In this document: piece after piece, positions 12,470-24,302 of the stretch
Layout of the letters: the number at the start of each line of letters is the position of its first letter
How positions within the stretch are numbered: position 1 is the first letter of the stretch
The notes under the pieces: generated by a model
Seen by the model: only the letters and a program-made list of their open reading frames with translations
Told to the model about the DNA's origin: nothing
The model's database searches: none
Assembly (NCBI RefSeq): GCF_023278565.1
Contig: NC_064675.1
Location: 3,782,001 to 3,846,000 of the forward strand
Source: Colletotrichum lupini
Lineage: Eukaryota > Ascomycota > Sordariomycetes > Glomerellales > Glomerellaceae
Reading direction: 5' to 3'
DNA length: 64,000 nucleotides
Position numbers and translations under genes: made by a program

Positions 12470-14179
12470 ATGGGCAAAAACACAGACAAGCTCTACATCA
12501 CCCATTCTGAGTGGTCATCATCGGATGCCTACTCTGCCAGCGCCGGCGCTAATGTCAATTCGCGGTCGCGAGGCTCCTTTCGCCGTTTGCCCTTCAACTT
12601 TTGTGCCGCCAGCCTCCAGCCCTTCAAGAATCCAGTCTGCACCAAGGATGGTACCATCTTCGACGTCGAAATCATCAGCTCGTGGTTGGACAAGCACAAC
12701 ACAAATCCTGTCAATGGCGAGCCGTTGAACGCCAAAGACCTGATCAAGCTGAACTTTTCAAGGAACGCCGAAACCGACTCGAGGAGCGCAGGCTTAAGCG
12801 ATGGCCAAGGCGATCTGATCGATCCCGTCACCTTCAAGGTCTTCACTGACAACACTCACATCGTTGCGATTCGACATGGAACATATGCAAACGTCTTTGC
12901 CTGGGAGACCGTCGAACGAATGAATATCAAGGCGAAGAACTGGCAGGATCTTGTTGACGACGAAAAGTTCACAAGAGCGGATATCATTACCTTGCAGGAC
13001 CCCCAGAACGCTGCTAGCAGAGACTTGAGCCAGTTCAAATACCTCAAGGATGGCGAAGATGCTATCCTGAGCAAAGAGCAAGAAGAGGAGCGGAAGAATG
13101 GCAATGTCAACATTGATGCGCTGGGCAGGATTGGTGACAAGGTCCTGCGCGCAAAAGAGGCTGTCGAGAAAGCGAGGAAGGAACGCGATGGAGGCGCCGA
13201 CGTCAACCGCTCTTCAGGTGCCGTTGTGAAGGCGACATCTGCAGCCCAAAGGAAATCCATGGTAACGGAGAAGAAGATCCCGTCAAATGCTGCGGTCTAC
13301 ACCAACGGCAGAGCTGCCGCCAGTTTCACCAGCACAGGCCTCACGCCCGAGACGAGTGGCGAGAGGGCACTCTTGACTGACGAAGAGTACATGCTCAAGC
13401 CGAAACGGGTCAAGATCAAAGGATATGTCCGCATAGAGACAAATTTGGGCGACCTCAATATCGAACTGTATCCGGAATACGCACCTCGCGCGGTATGGAA
13501 CTTTACGAGATTGGCCCAGAAGGGCTATTATAAGGGTGTCACCTTCCACCGAAACATCAGAAACTTCATGCTCCAGGGAGGCGATCCTTCAGGCACAGGC
13601 AAGGGCGGCACCAGCATCTGGGGAAAGAACTTTGAAGACGAGTTCGACGGGCCTTTGACGCATGATGCTCGCGGCGTTCTTAGCATGGCAAACAAAGGCA
13701 AGAATACCAACTCAAGCCAGTTCTTCATCATCTATCGGCCAACGAAGCACCTGGACAACAAGCATACTGTATTTGGCAAGGTCGTTGGTGGGCTCGACGT
13801 GCTTTCCAAAATGGAAGACGTTCCCACTGACGGGTCCGACAGACCTTTGAACAAGATTGTCATAAAAGACGTGGTGGTCTATCTGGATCCGTTCCAAGAG
13901 TTCCTCAAGGAAAAGAGCGAGATCGAGAATCTGGAAAAGAAGAGGCAGGCAATAGCCTTGAGTGGAGGTACTGAAGACGACAAGACAACGTGGACGGGCA
14001 AGCGGATCCGAGCCGACGGCACTGTGGACAGTGGGAGTGCCGGAGCTGGCGTGGGCAAATACCTGAAGTCGCAGGGCTCCGCTGCTGCAGATACGGGGGC
14101 GGCCGACTTGGATACTTGGGAAGAACCGGCCAAGAAGAAGTTCAAAAGTGGCGGATTCGGCAATTTCGATAACTGGTGA
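12470..14179 (+). CDS. cyp8: U-box cyclophilin, peptidyl-prolyl isomerase-like 2 (PPIL2 / Cyp8)
   Basis: A single exon encodes 569 residues. Residues about 40-105 form the degenerate U-box pair typical of this family (PFNFCAASLQPFKNPVC, then a TIFDVEIISSWL stretch). A linker of low complexity follows. The cyclophilin domain runs from about 317 to 480: FHR with Arg361, FMLQGGD (Phe366, Gln369), ANKGKNTNSSQFFI and KHLDNKHTVFG, where the family-typical His replaces the Trp that binds cyclosporin. The extreme C-terminus is basic with a KKKFKSGGFGNF motif. PPIL2 proteins act in the nucleus as ubiquitin ligase and isomerase and associate with the spliceosome. Length and domain order match fungal members. 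The gene converges with the first Zn2Cys6 regulator, 186 bp away. Start: the first ATG, followed by the conserved MGKNTDKLYITHSEW. Confidence 0.95.
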   Translation: MGKNTDKLYITHSEWSSSDAYSASAGANVNSRSRGSFRRLPFNFCAASLQPFKNPVCTKDGTIFDVEIISSWLDKHNTNPVNGEPLNAKDLIKLNFSRNAETDSRSAGLSDGQGDLIDPVTFKVFTDNTHIVAIRHGTYANVFAWETVERMNIKAKNWQDLVDDEKFTRADIITLQDPQNAASRDLSQFKYLKDGEDAILSKEQEEERKNGNVNIDALGRIGDKVLRAKEAVEKARKERDGGADVNRSSGAVVKATSAAQRKSMVTEKKIPSNAAVYTNGRAAASFTSTGLTPETSGERALLTDEEYMLKPKRVKIKGYVRIETNLGDLNIELYPEYAPRAVWNFTRLAQKGYYKGVTFHRNIRNFMLQGGDPSGTGKGGTSIWGKNFEDEFDGPLTHDARGVLSMANKGKNTNSSQFFIIYRPTKHLDNKHTVFGKVVGGLDVLSKMEDVPTDGSDRPLNKIVIKDVVVYLDPFQEFLKEKSEIENLEKKRQAIALSGGTEDDKTTWTGKRIRADGTVDSGSAGAGVGKYLKSQGSAAADTGAADLDTWEEPAKKKFKSGGFGNFDNW

Positions 14180-14365
14180 GACATTGTGGCCGATTTAATG
14201 CTGATGTAGTTGAAGGCTATAGGACGAAGAAAAGACATGATACCCCTTTTGACCATCATACTGCGCATCCAAAGCTACTTGGATCTTCTGCGCACCATCT
14301 ATGTATATGTCTATTGATACAAACGCAGCAAGCGAGTCAGCCACGCCTCACTAAGCTCTCCAGAT

Positions 14366-16486
14366 CTAAACGATCAAGTCGGACGGTATATGTGTCTGTG
14401 GCATCCGATTCCAGGATACATCAGACCACGGAATATACACCTCCTTGTCCCGAACCATGAGTGCCACTCCATGAGCTTGCATCAACCCCGACTCTTCGAG
14501 TATCGCTTTCAGTCGGTCGACGACAAAGTCTTTGACTTCTTGCGTACAACACGATGAAACTCCAACCAAGTACAGCGGCCACACAATCGTGTTGCTTGCG
14601 GAAGCAAGGGTCATGAACCGCTCGGCATCGTTGCTGCGGCCCTTCGCGTAGGTTGGGTCTTGCAGAGTTGGGCCATTGAAAGACCTCGGGCCTGGCGGCG
14701 TTTCAGCCACGGACGACGGCGAAGACGACGATGCAGAAATCGAAGGAGATCGCACAATTCGAGACGGAGACTTCGTTACTGGTACAATGGCTGACGGTGA
14801 GCCGCCGCCGCCGCCTCCAAACAGAGCGTCTCTAAAATTGACAACGCCGAAATGTTGAGGAATGCTGGCCAACACATTTTCGCAAAGTTTCTCCAACAAT
14901 TCGACAGACTTTGCCAGCTGTAATTTTGCCTCGTACGGCCAGAGCATAATGTGTTGACCTTGAAAGCATTTGAAAAGCTCTCCGAGGATGGTCTCGTGTA
15001 CCATCATTCTTATCGATCGGACGCCGTTCCAAGTCGCAGCCAGCCCCAGCGTGGCGTATACATCACAGCGGTGACCATCGAAAACGGATGGGTGTGATGT
15101 CGCAAGCCTCACAGATCTGTATCTCCACGTTTCAGGCAAATCGGCAATGACATCGGCAAAGTCTTGATCGACGCTGGACAGTTGGTTGATGATATCGGCC
15201 GTTTGGTTAAGTTTCCCGCTGTTAATGTCGTACCGCAGCTGCATGACCTTATATATGGGACCAGATAATCGCCAGCCAGGATCAGTTCCGCCCGAAAGCA
15301 TACCCAGCTGGTTCCGGAGGTCGATGAGAGACTGCGGCATGGGCATGTCTCTTTGCATACAGTTGATGAGGACGATCTGTGTCAGCATCATGAACATTCG
15401 TGCCCCCGCTCTAGTTGTGAACTGGCCGAGGCCTCGCATCTTGGCTAGAGCAGAGGCACCGTTGAGATGGTTTTGCCATGCTCTCACTGTCTGGTTGGTA
15501 CGACCGCTCAACATTTCGTAGGTCCCCAACACGAGAATGGACAACATGGTGGTGTCCTTGACGGCTTCAACTGGGTCCCTTAGAGCATCATTTGTCATTT
15601 TGAGAGCGGCGCCGTAGCTCCGACGCGACCAGTCCATCATTTCTGCACACATTGTCAGGTGCGAAAGGCCTGCCAAGCCCACAGCAGCTATACTAGCCAT
15701 CACGCCGTCCGCCTGTCGACTGGGCAGCATGCTGGCGGGGCGCCAGACATCAAAGATGAAGTCATAATTTTGATGGCAGGCATTCTCGTCCATGGAGACA
15801 TAGCGAGAAAAGAAAAAGGCCGTGCCACGTTCCTGGTATGAGGGCGACAAAGAGTACAGAGGCCTTGCGCGTGGTGCCATTGACCAAGGCCCGTCTTCGT
15901 CGTCATCGCTATCGGAGGAGGAGGATGACCATTGGATCTGCCGTGGCCGATGCCTAATAGTCATATTCTGCATCGTGGTTTCCATGGGACGAGGTGGATA
16001 CTGGCGCCGAACGCTGGGTCTCACGGCCGTTCCAGGAGGACTCGGATCGGAGCTGTCGTGGTCGGTGCTTGCTATTACATTTTCGGAGGACGATCCGGCA
16101 CTCGAGGCCTGTGCATTCTTTAATCGACCCCTTGCCTTCGTTTTGGCAGCTTTTTTGATGACGTGTGAACTCTCATCTCGGAACATGAGGTCGACGAGGT
16201 TTCGGTAGCCAGGACATTGTTGCTGTCGCTTCTCACACTGACCACAGCCGGGCTCCTTTTGATCACACTGTTGGCATCGTCATTAGCCTAAAGTCAGAAG
16301 CCTCTCCCGCCGTCCGAGAAGACGTTGCCTCCCCGCCGACGTGCAAGAAACTTTTGGCAATCAACGACGAGGGCAGACCTAGCTGCACGAGTTGCGAAAT
16401 GTCTACAACAAGGATAGGGAACTTACCCTGATCTTGCGCTCACGACAGTTGGAACAGCCTTTCGACGGCTTACCGCAGTAGACCAT
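14366..16486 (-). CDS. Zn2Cys6 fungal transcription regulator, copy 1
   Basis: Two exons on the minus strand, 16486-16427 (exactly 20 codons) and 16267-14366, encode 653 residues. The intron 16268-16426 is 159 nt with a GTAAGT donor. Joining them gives a perfect cluster, C11-x2-C14-x6-C21-x6-C28-x2-C31-x6-C38, with Cys21 as the first residue of exon 2. This is followed by PGYRNLVDLMFRDES and a basic linker. Residues about 60-140 are Ser/Pro/Arg-rich. The rest is largely helical and resembles the fungal-specific regulator region (Fungal_trans_2 / DUF3468 type). A nuclear DNA-binding activator or repressor is expected; targets are unknown. The protein is clearly paralogous to the regulator at 58.0-60.1 kb. 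It is next to GH64 and GH16, but regulation of these is only speculation. Confidence 0.88.
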
Positions 16487-18787
16487 GCTGGAGACGCGGA
16501 TATCTCTCCCAGAGCAGCCAAGAGGACCAGAAGGAAAAGATACAACTAAAAAAAAAGCCACGATGCGAAGTTGAGAAAGGGCCAGTGTTGGGTTAAGAGC
16601 TGAGTAATGAGATGGATCGCTTCATGTGGGTGCCATGATCGGATCAGATCATGACACTGGATCTACTCCGTTATGCAATGGCGATCGAAGCGGGGAGGTG
16701 CGAGGCCAAGACGACTGGGCAGAAGATTTAATTTGGGGAGCAAACCGCGGGCAGCCCGATGGAAGAGGGGAGGGCAAAAAAAAAACAAGACGGTCACATC
16801 CTCTCAACGGGAGAATCCTCCCTGGTCCTTTGGGGGGTCGAGAATGTGAGATGACGGACTGCGGCGGCGAGGAGGGGTGGCAGGTTGCCTTGATGTGGTC
16901 GATGGGGAGGGACAACGGCTGCAGTCTGCAATTGGACGTTGAACGTGTGAGTGGCACACGCTCGCACGCCTCGTTGTGTGCCTGAACCTGTGAAGGTATC
17001 CGTACGGCGAGCCGCGAAAGGGTCTGGACGACTGAAGGATGAGTGTAGAGAGGAGATGTGGGGGAGTGAGGAGACAGAGAGTTGAGGAAAGTGAGTGAGA
17101 TTGGAGACTGAGAGTGAGAGTGAGCCTGAGCCTGGCCTCCTTCTCCCTCCCGTCTCCTGTAAGGACGGGGAGACGACCTGAGAGCGGGATGTGTGTGCGT
17201 TATCGCCTTAGTCGCCTCTTCTTCGCGGCACCGGCACGCCGCACCAGCAGCTGTCATCTTTTGGTTTGCAGCAGGCCAGCAGCAGAAGCACCTCACTTTC
17301 CGCGGGTTGCACTGTTGCGCATCGTCTTTTTGGCCGCGTCTAGGCCCTTTCGGAACAAACGACCGACCGGGGGCTTCGCGGGACTGGAACCCCTCGGAGG
17401 AGCTACTGCAGTGACGGACAGTTCGTGAGCGCCGAACTGGGGCCTCCTGGGGGTCTTCTGGAGCCCAGTTAGGTGCCGAGGTTTGATCCATATTGCGTTT
17501 TTATTGATCTTGTTCAGACTTTTTGTCACCGGTCCCAACGGTCGAGCAGCAAATTACAAACCATCCGTCCGCGGTCCGGGGTCCTGTTGCCGCCTTTCCG
17601 TGTTTCTCGAATCTCTCTCGGGAACAATCCAACGGCCGTCCCCGATCGACCATCGGTCCGCACGTACCCCTTCTATTCCGGCATTATCCTCTATTGTATT
17701 ACAGTCTCTGTGACTCGTCGTCGTCAACGCCAATTCCAGTCGAGACTTGAACGCGTGGAATGCCCTCAAGGAGAAGAGAGAGCGCATACGTACGAATCTT
17801 CGTACGAGTATCCGCATGTCGCCCATGTCACCTACGGGAATGGCTGCAGCTCGCGTGCGGCATGCATCGAATAGGGCTTCCAGCGGAGTTGAGGCCAGGG
17901 TTGGAATTGTTTTAGCTCCGCTTTCCCAGCCAAATGCCCAGCCCTTTTTCTACGAAATTAGTACGAATACGGCCTACTGTCGCCGGCTGCATGCTGATTT
18001 CTAACGGTCTCTCCCAATCCCGTTCTTCGTTCAATTCCGGTGGGATCCACGAGAAAGAGAGAGACCGAAAGACAGCGGCTTACACCTGCATGACTGGCCC
18101 ACTCCTTCGCTTCCTTCAAGTTCCCTCTGGGATTCTGCATTCTGCGGTGCCCGCCGAAAGGTGACTGGTCGCTTTCCGGGGCGGCACGCCGTGATCTGGC
18201 AATCTGTCGGGTTCGCTTCCCTGTCGCAGCTCCAGAGGGTAAAAGGGCTAAATCGAAAGCAAGCCCTGTCAACCATTTTCTTTGCTGTCAGAGGTGTCAC
18301 CGCAGAAGAGACATGCGGATGCAAACCATCTGCCTACTATTGTGTCTATACTCTGTACCATTGATTGGGTATTCTCGGAGGCCTCGTCACCAGTGACCGG
18401 GTCCGAGTCGACCAAACGCTGCGTTTCCTCCCGCTGCATTGGTCTACTACTGCAGAAAAAAGCAACGGGCCCTGAATGTTGTCTAAGACACGGACAGACT
18501 ATTCGTTCAAGTTTCAACAGCGATTACGCCGCCAGGATTGGTGTTCCCCCATCGAGCCTTAGATGGGCGCCCGAACGTCTGCCATGGCCAGAGACATGCG
18601 GAGCATTGCCGCCGGCGACACAAACAAAACAACACAAGTTCTGGTCGGGGCTATAAGCTCAATATTTGATGAATTGATTAAGAAAGAATGATGATATGTG
18701 ACATGTGATAGTTACATATGCGCACAACTGTCTGGTATCTACGAATATCCACGCCAAAATGCAATCCAATATCGATCGATCGACCTA
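16487..18787. other. Spacer upstream of the first Zn2Cys6 gene and downstream of GH64
   Basis: This 2.3-kb stretch should hold the promoter and leader of the regulator and the 3' end of GH64. A 280-codon ATG-initiated open frame at 16649-17491 on the minus strand is compositionally simple and has no domain. The word GTATCCGTAC occurs at 16996-17005. No RNA gene is seen. Confidence 0.6.
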
Positions 18788-20199
18788 TTACACCAGGGCT
18801 TTCACACGGGCCCACAGCCTCTGCCTCTTGCTCTTGGTATTGCTCCGGCGGCTGCGAATGAGAGGGACGTATTAGACACAATTACAAATTCCTGAGGGGG
18901 GAGGGGGGTTTGCATCGAGATACGGATGCCAACCACTTACAGTTCCTTTTGCGACTGCGCTTCTTCCTTTTGCGGTTGCTTTTCTGACGTTGTCGCAGGA
19001 GCAGTTACAGCCTCTTTCGTTGCAACCTCAGTCGGGGCCTCAGCCGCAGCAGCAGTCGTACCATTGCCGCCGCCGATGCCAACGGTGAGAAGCTTCGGGT
19101 TGGAGTCGAACAGCGAACCGGACTGGTCGGTGCCGTTTGACGAGCTGACATCGTCGTAGGGGAACGCGTAGCCGCGGCCGTCAGGGCTGACCTCGTGACA
19201 AATGCGCGAGTAGTGGTTCGTCCGGACGTCCTTGTAGTAGTTGGCTACGCTTTCCCCCTCGGGCTGCCGGTCATTGATGAGCAGTGTCGACCGGTTAAAG
19301 GCCGCCGCGATGCGGGCGCCGATGGCCCCCATCTCAGCCTGGTTATTGGGGTACCCGCCAAACGGCCCCGTGCTGCAGCTGAAGATGTCGCGGGCGGCGG
19401 GCTGGGCAAAGGAGCCGACGGAGCCGAACGTCAGGAGATTATCGGAGCCCACGCGGCCCTTGACGTCGCCCCATTCGGCCTGCGTGTTGACGGTGAGGTC
19501 GGCGGAGCGGTACTTGTCCCACACGGCGTCCACGTAGGGCTGGTAGTACCCGTTGAAGAGGTTTTGGTTCATGACGATACCCGAGTTGGGGCTCAGGGCG
19601 CGCAGGTTGGCGGACCCGTCCGCCGTGCGCACGACGAGGTTGCTCCAGCCCGCGCCGTCGGCGGCATCTTGCGCCTTGAGCTTGTCGCAGATGATGTCGA
19701 GGGCGTTGCTCGGGAACCCTGGCACGTTGGTGACGGTGCCGGCGTCGTTCTCGAGCGTCAGGGACACGGGGATGCTGACAAAGTCGACGTACGAGATGTT
19801 GACGTAGACCTGGAAGCTGTTGAAGGTGAACTCGCAGAATCCCCAGTTGAGGTTGTAGTTGGGGTCCGCCGGGTTGGTCGCCGAGGGCTCCACCACGGCC
19901 GGGCCCGGGTTCAGGAAGAACTTGAGCGGGCCGTCCCGAGAGAACCATATGCGGCCGCCGGCGATCTGGGGAATGGTCAGCTTCTTCGTCGACCCCGGCG
20001 CGCCGAGCGGGATCGCGGTGTCGGCGCCGACGTCCTGGAGGATGTCCGAGGGCGAGCTCGGGTAGTAGCCGGTGACGCCGTCGGCCTGGAGAAGGAAGAC
20101 GGCATTGTTGCGGTTGAGGTCCAGGCCGGTTACGTAGGCGTAGGCGTTGGCGGAGCCCGTATTGTTCTGGAGAACGATATCGAGGGTTGATCTCGCCAT
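18788..20199 (-). CDS. Glycoside hydrolase family 64, beta-1,3-glucanase
   Basis: Proposed as two exons on the minus strand, 20199-18941 and 18851-18788, for 440 residues. If the GTAAGT at 18940-18935 is not used, the frame stops at 18937 and the product is 420 residues. GH64 enzymes hydrolyse beta-1,3-glucan with inversion and share a thaumatin-like fold. Visible hallmarks are the opening STLDIVLQNNTG, GGRIWFS, FFLNPGPAVVEPS and the pair Glu123/Asp139, whose 16-residue spacing matches the Glu154/Asp170 pair of the characterised laminaripentaose-producing enzyme. There is no signal peptide, as in many fungal GH64 proteins. The tail is Ala/Thr/Glu/Gln-rich, then (with the extra exon) strongly basic. 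The start is the only ATG before the conserved domain; the open frame upstream has only TTG. Export route and true substrate are uncertain. Confidence 0.88.
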
Positions 20200-21929
20200 G
20201 GCTTCTTCTCTTACGCCTTGATATGCTGTTGTGTTTTCTGTTCTATGTCTCTTCTCTGGTGGGCCAAAGACTGTCAAGCTGTTTTCCCGACAAAGGATGA
20301 CGATTCAAGCCTTTTTATTATCCAAGGCGGGATCCCCTCCGGTTCCAAGCTTGATGGGCCTGTACCTTGGAACGTTCACAGGCGCGACTAATACCTCTTA
20401 GCTAGGGTGGCCATGTGCAAGTTTTCTTTTGGAGCCCCCTGCCCTCCAACAGGATCTACAGGTGACTATTGGGTGACTCGGAACTGGTTATAAACAGCCC
20501 AGTACGGATACGCGACGCGCAAGTGTGATGTGTTGGATTCTCCCTCCCTTTGCTGGCACGGGCTGGATATGACGGAATCGTCGACATGGATATGCGGGAC
20601 TAGTTCGCCTCTTGACCCCACTAGCAATGGACGTGTTGTCTTGCCCGGTTTTTCATTTGGTGACGAGACGGCTCCACGCTTCGGCCGGCAGACGGTAGAC
20701 CCCTCATAAGGCTCATCCTCGTGGTCTTGGGTGAGGTGTTATGCCTTAGTTTTCCAGGACTGGTGGAGTGTAAGAAAGCGGCGCAGTTCTTTTTCACGCC
20801 CGTCTCGTGTAAGTGAGAGGAGGGTGAGTGCGGATGCAGACAAGCATTGCTCGTTCAAAAGGGTATCGGTGGTTGTCCAGATATCCACCCGCAAAGCACT
20901 CACGGCACTGGAACCCGAGTAACTGACCAATATCTGCATCCTGCAGTCAGAACCACAAAGCCTGGGGTAATAATGTCGCGGTCCGGGCTCTTTTCTCGAA
21001 ACCTTTGTGGGGTGTGGGAACCGATCACCCGCCGCTCGGGATGGATGAAGAGACTTCAACTTGACTCGACAGAGTAATCCTGAAGGTTGCGCCCCAACTC
21101 CCGGCGACGCTACTGAACAGCTGCGGGAGCCTCCGAGGCGGACGGTGAGAGGCCAGTTCGTCGTCGATCACTCCTTGTTCATGTGCCTTCTTTTGGGGTA
21201 TGGAGGGGGGGGGCTAAAGCGCATGCATGTGCGGGCGGCTGATCCCCCTCCAAGGAACAGTTTTTGGAGACGCGTTTTCCTGGGGAATCGCGAGACATTC
21301 TTGATTGCCGGTGGTTTAGATCGTGTGGCTGTCGAAAGTTGGGTCAGATGACAGGCTACTCGACTACATGTGTTGAACCTATTGCTTACTGCTTAGCGCG
21401 GAACAGCAATGATTTGCCTTTTTGGGCCCTTGGTGGTCTCGGAAGTGTTGCAATATTAGCTGACGTCTCATACGTCGTTGATGGGAATCTGAGAGAACTT
21501 CCCTTTCTGCGACGAACTGTTTGGTCATCCGATCTATCAGCTCCTTTATGATCAAAGGGCCTGCCACATTTGGCGCCCGCCTCATCATGAGAACGGTTCT
21601 TCACTTGGGAAACCAAGTCCCTTGGCATACCACAGCGTAATGGTCAAGTCATCAAATGGCAGAACGTAGTCTTGTAGGAACGAGCAGTGGATATCATTCG
21701 TGGTCATCGTAAGTAGTAAAGAAGTAACATCGTCTGATGAACGAAGCGCATGGTCGCCTGACGACCTGCCCTCCTTTTCAGATCAAAACACAAGACCCAG
21801 AGACGCCTCATGCTATGCCGGTAGAAGAAAAAGAGAATCCGTAAACCCCCCATTACCCGAAAACCCGGAAAATGAAGACCGAGCAGACCCAACCTGCCGG
21901 GACGAATGAAGAAGACATAAAGCGAAAGA
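20200..21929. other. Spacer upstream of GH64 and downstream of GH16
   Basis: No gene is seen. On the minus strand an AT-rich TAATAAAAAG lies at about 20311-20320, roughly 115 nt upstream of the GH64 start, and could act as a TATA element. The word GTACGGATAC occurs at 20502-20511. A short G run is near 21205. Confidence 0.5.
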
Positions 21930-23109
21930 TCAGATGAACCATATCCCCAAAAGGAACAACCCAATGATCAGAGACCACGACGGCGCCTCTAACGTCCCAG
22001 CAGCGGCTGCAACACCACCATCATCACTACCACCTGCTCCACCAGAGCCTGGCGTTCCAGAAACAGTCTGGTTGTTGGTCATGTTGGTCTGTTTCGTGAA
22101 GAAGAAGTCGGGCGCATCCGGGATGATACACACGGCGTCCGGCGCTGTCGGGTCCGCGCACCGGCCCTCGTGGTCGGCCTTTCGCGCGTCGAGAGACGAG
22201 TTGAAGTAGGCCCTGACCGACGCCACCGTCAAGATGGCATCCTGCTTGGGCGGGCCCCCCGACCAGAGCGGATTCCCGTTGCTCCAGTGCTGGAGGATCA
22301 GGTGGCCCCCTTCCGTGGGCACGGCGCTGCCGTTCATGGAGCCCAGTACTTTCCCGTCGGCGTAGAAGGTGACGGCGTTGGGGAGGTAGTCGATGCGGTA
22401 CTCGTGGAAGGCCGCGGTCGGGTCGAAGCCGAGGTTGACTTTGAAAAAGTTGCCCGTGTCGGCGGCATTGTAGCCCTTTTCGAGCGAGGCACGGGACTGG
22501 AGGACGATGTTGACGGGGTAAGTGTTGTTTGATGAGTTGAATTCTCTTGTGAGGAACTCCATGTCGATCTCTTGTGTGTCATTGTGGTACTGTTCTTAAT
22601 GTTAGTGGACTTGATATAAGACGTAAAGGGGGGTTGTGGCAGTGGCAACGGACCCAGAAGAAGGCAGCACATGTCCCAGCAACATCCGGGATCTTCATCA
22701 TCGCCCTGAAAGAACCATACTGCACATCCTGACGCGCCGAGTCGATCTCCGCGCCTGGCACCAGGCCATTCGTCGTGGCGCTCTCGACAAGAAGCTGCAG
22801 TCCGGCGTCGGCCTTTGTCGAGCTGAGCCCGAACGAGCTCGACCCTTCGTGGACGGAGGCGACGTTCTCGGTCATGAACTTTTCTCCCAGGGGTCCGCGG
22901 GCGTTTATGTTTGTCTTGTTGAACTCTTGACGGGCCCAGTCCGTGTTTTTCGTAATGTTCTTGACTTTGGTAAAGTCTGTCTCGATGAGGTCGGTGAAGA
23001 CCTCCATGGTGCCGGTGATATTGGTCGCATACCCGCATTCGCAGGCCGCACGTACGAGGGTTGAGAGCGAGCTAGCCGCAAGCAGGCACGCTGTTGTAGG
23101 ATTTCTCAT
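21930..23109 (-). CDS. GH16-family glucanase or transglycosylase, secreted and probably GPI-anchored
   Basis: Two exons on the minus strand, 23109-22654 and 22589-21930, encode 371 residues. The intron 22590-22653 has an unusual GTCCGT donor and a CAG acceptor, and the join restores the active-site region. Residues 1-21 are a signal peptide. The catalytic motif is E159-I-D161-M-E163: nucleophile Glu159, assisting Asp161 and acid/base Glu163, in the regular-strand form without the extra residue, as in lichenase-like and XTH-like GH16. Many N-x-S/T sites are present. The C-terminus is Gly/Ser/Ala-rich and then hydrophobic, which fits GPI attachment at the plasma membrane or wall. It may cleave or remodel beta-glucan in the wall; substrate specificity cannot be read from sequence. 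It lies on the same strand as GH64, 1.7 kb away. Confidence 0.88.
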
Positions 23110-23994
23110 GGTGAATATGTGGTGATATGTGTAGATGTATGAAGGTGGGTGTAAGGAGAGATTGTTATTGGTCTTCGCGGGACCATGTAAGTGACGTGAG
23201 GATGTGAATATCTCTACTACTGCCAGAGTAGTACAATCCTCCAAAGTTTTTGACAGAGAAGTAGTAGAGCCGGTCCAAGCACGTCTTTGACACAGTCAAG
23301 ACATGAGGAGAGGCTAAAGGATGACGGGATGCAAGTGAAGCAAAGGGTGACACCCAGACGAAGATAAGGGTAAATGAGGCGCGAGTGGAAGAACAGAGAC
23401 GGAGCAACGGCGCAAGATGGAACACTACAACACCAACAACAAACGGATGAGCAGGCAGATACAAAAAGTCGAAGGATGGGCAGGATCATCGGTAGACTAT
23501 GTAGTAGCTCTAGAGAGCGGAGGGCCATGCGGTGCAACCAAATCATCGTGCCAGTGCCTCTAGCTGAACGGGGTGCTGCTTCATCTACGGGTGCCGAAAA
23601 TACAACCCTCCCCTCCAACTTTCCCAATGTAGGCACCCATCACACACACCCGAAGCCCTCCCTAGACGGACTGGTTCAACGGACGGACTCGAAGTCAGGA
23701 GCACCAAGGGGAGGGGCTGGCAAAAGGATCAAAGACAGACAAAGGAACAGCCCTCGACGTTCGACACGACGTTCGAATATAACGGCATCGTTGTCAACCG
23801 TTGTTCAAGTGGAGGGAAACAATAGTCCCATCAAAGATGAACCATGTGGCCCTGACTGACGGCTGGTGTCTCAAGCTTCCCGTCCACCATCACCGCGATG
23901 CCAGAAGCGGCTTTGAAACACAACGCGGGTAAGAATAGCGACTGCTTGGAACAAAGAAGGGGAGTCGTTGGTAAGAACGGGTAGAAGAACCTCC

Positions 23995-23998
<4 letters not shown>

Positions 23999-24056
<58 letters not shown>

Positions 24057-24061
24057 TGTGT
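23999..24061. repeat. AG dinucleotide microsatellite followed by TG
   Basis: About 28 uninterrupted AG units run to 24054 and are followed by a short TG run. It is seen directly. It lies about 0.9 kb upstream of the GH16 start. Confidence 0.98.
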
Positions 24062-24302
24062 GTTGACTGTCCCTCGTTCAGTTCTCTTCGGGTTGGGCAG
24101 GGTGGAATTTTCGCTCCGGCGGAAGCCAGCCACATGTGGTGTTACGTCGTGTCGCCTCGACGTCGTATCGTGTGCCCTGCAGGAACCCGCGCAACACACC
24201 GCGTTCTACCTTGGGATTGGACGGATCATAGAGTGCCGTAGCAATGCTGGAGCCCCAAGTCGGGCTTGGAGACAAGACCAAAGAAGCTTTTCTCACTGCC
24301 GT

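Noticed and set aside
17360..17410. Minus-strand GGTTCCAGTCC resembling a tRNA T loop
   Set aside because: The arms do not pair over five bases, and no acceptor or anticodon stem is present.
19195..20190. 331-codon plus-strand open frame
   Set aside because: It is the antisense shadow of GH64. The GC-rich third positions of the real gene remove stops on the other strand. Its sequence is V/G/R/E-rich with no domain.
20200..20277. Upstream extension of GH64 to 20277
   Set aside because: The first codon would be TTG and the added residues have no similarity to the family. The ATG at 20199 fits the conserved N-terminus.
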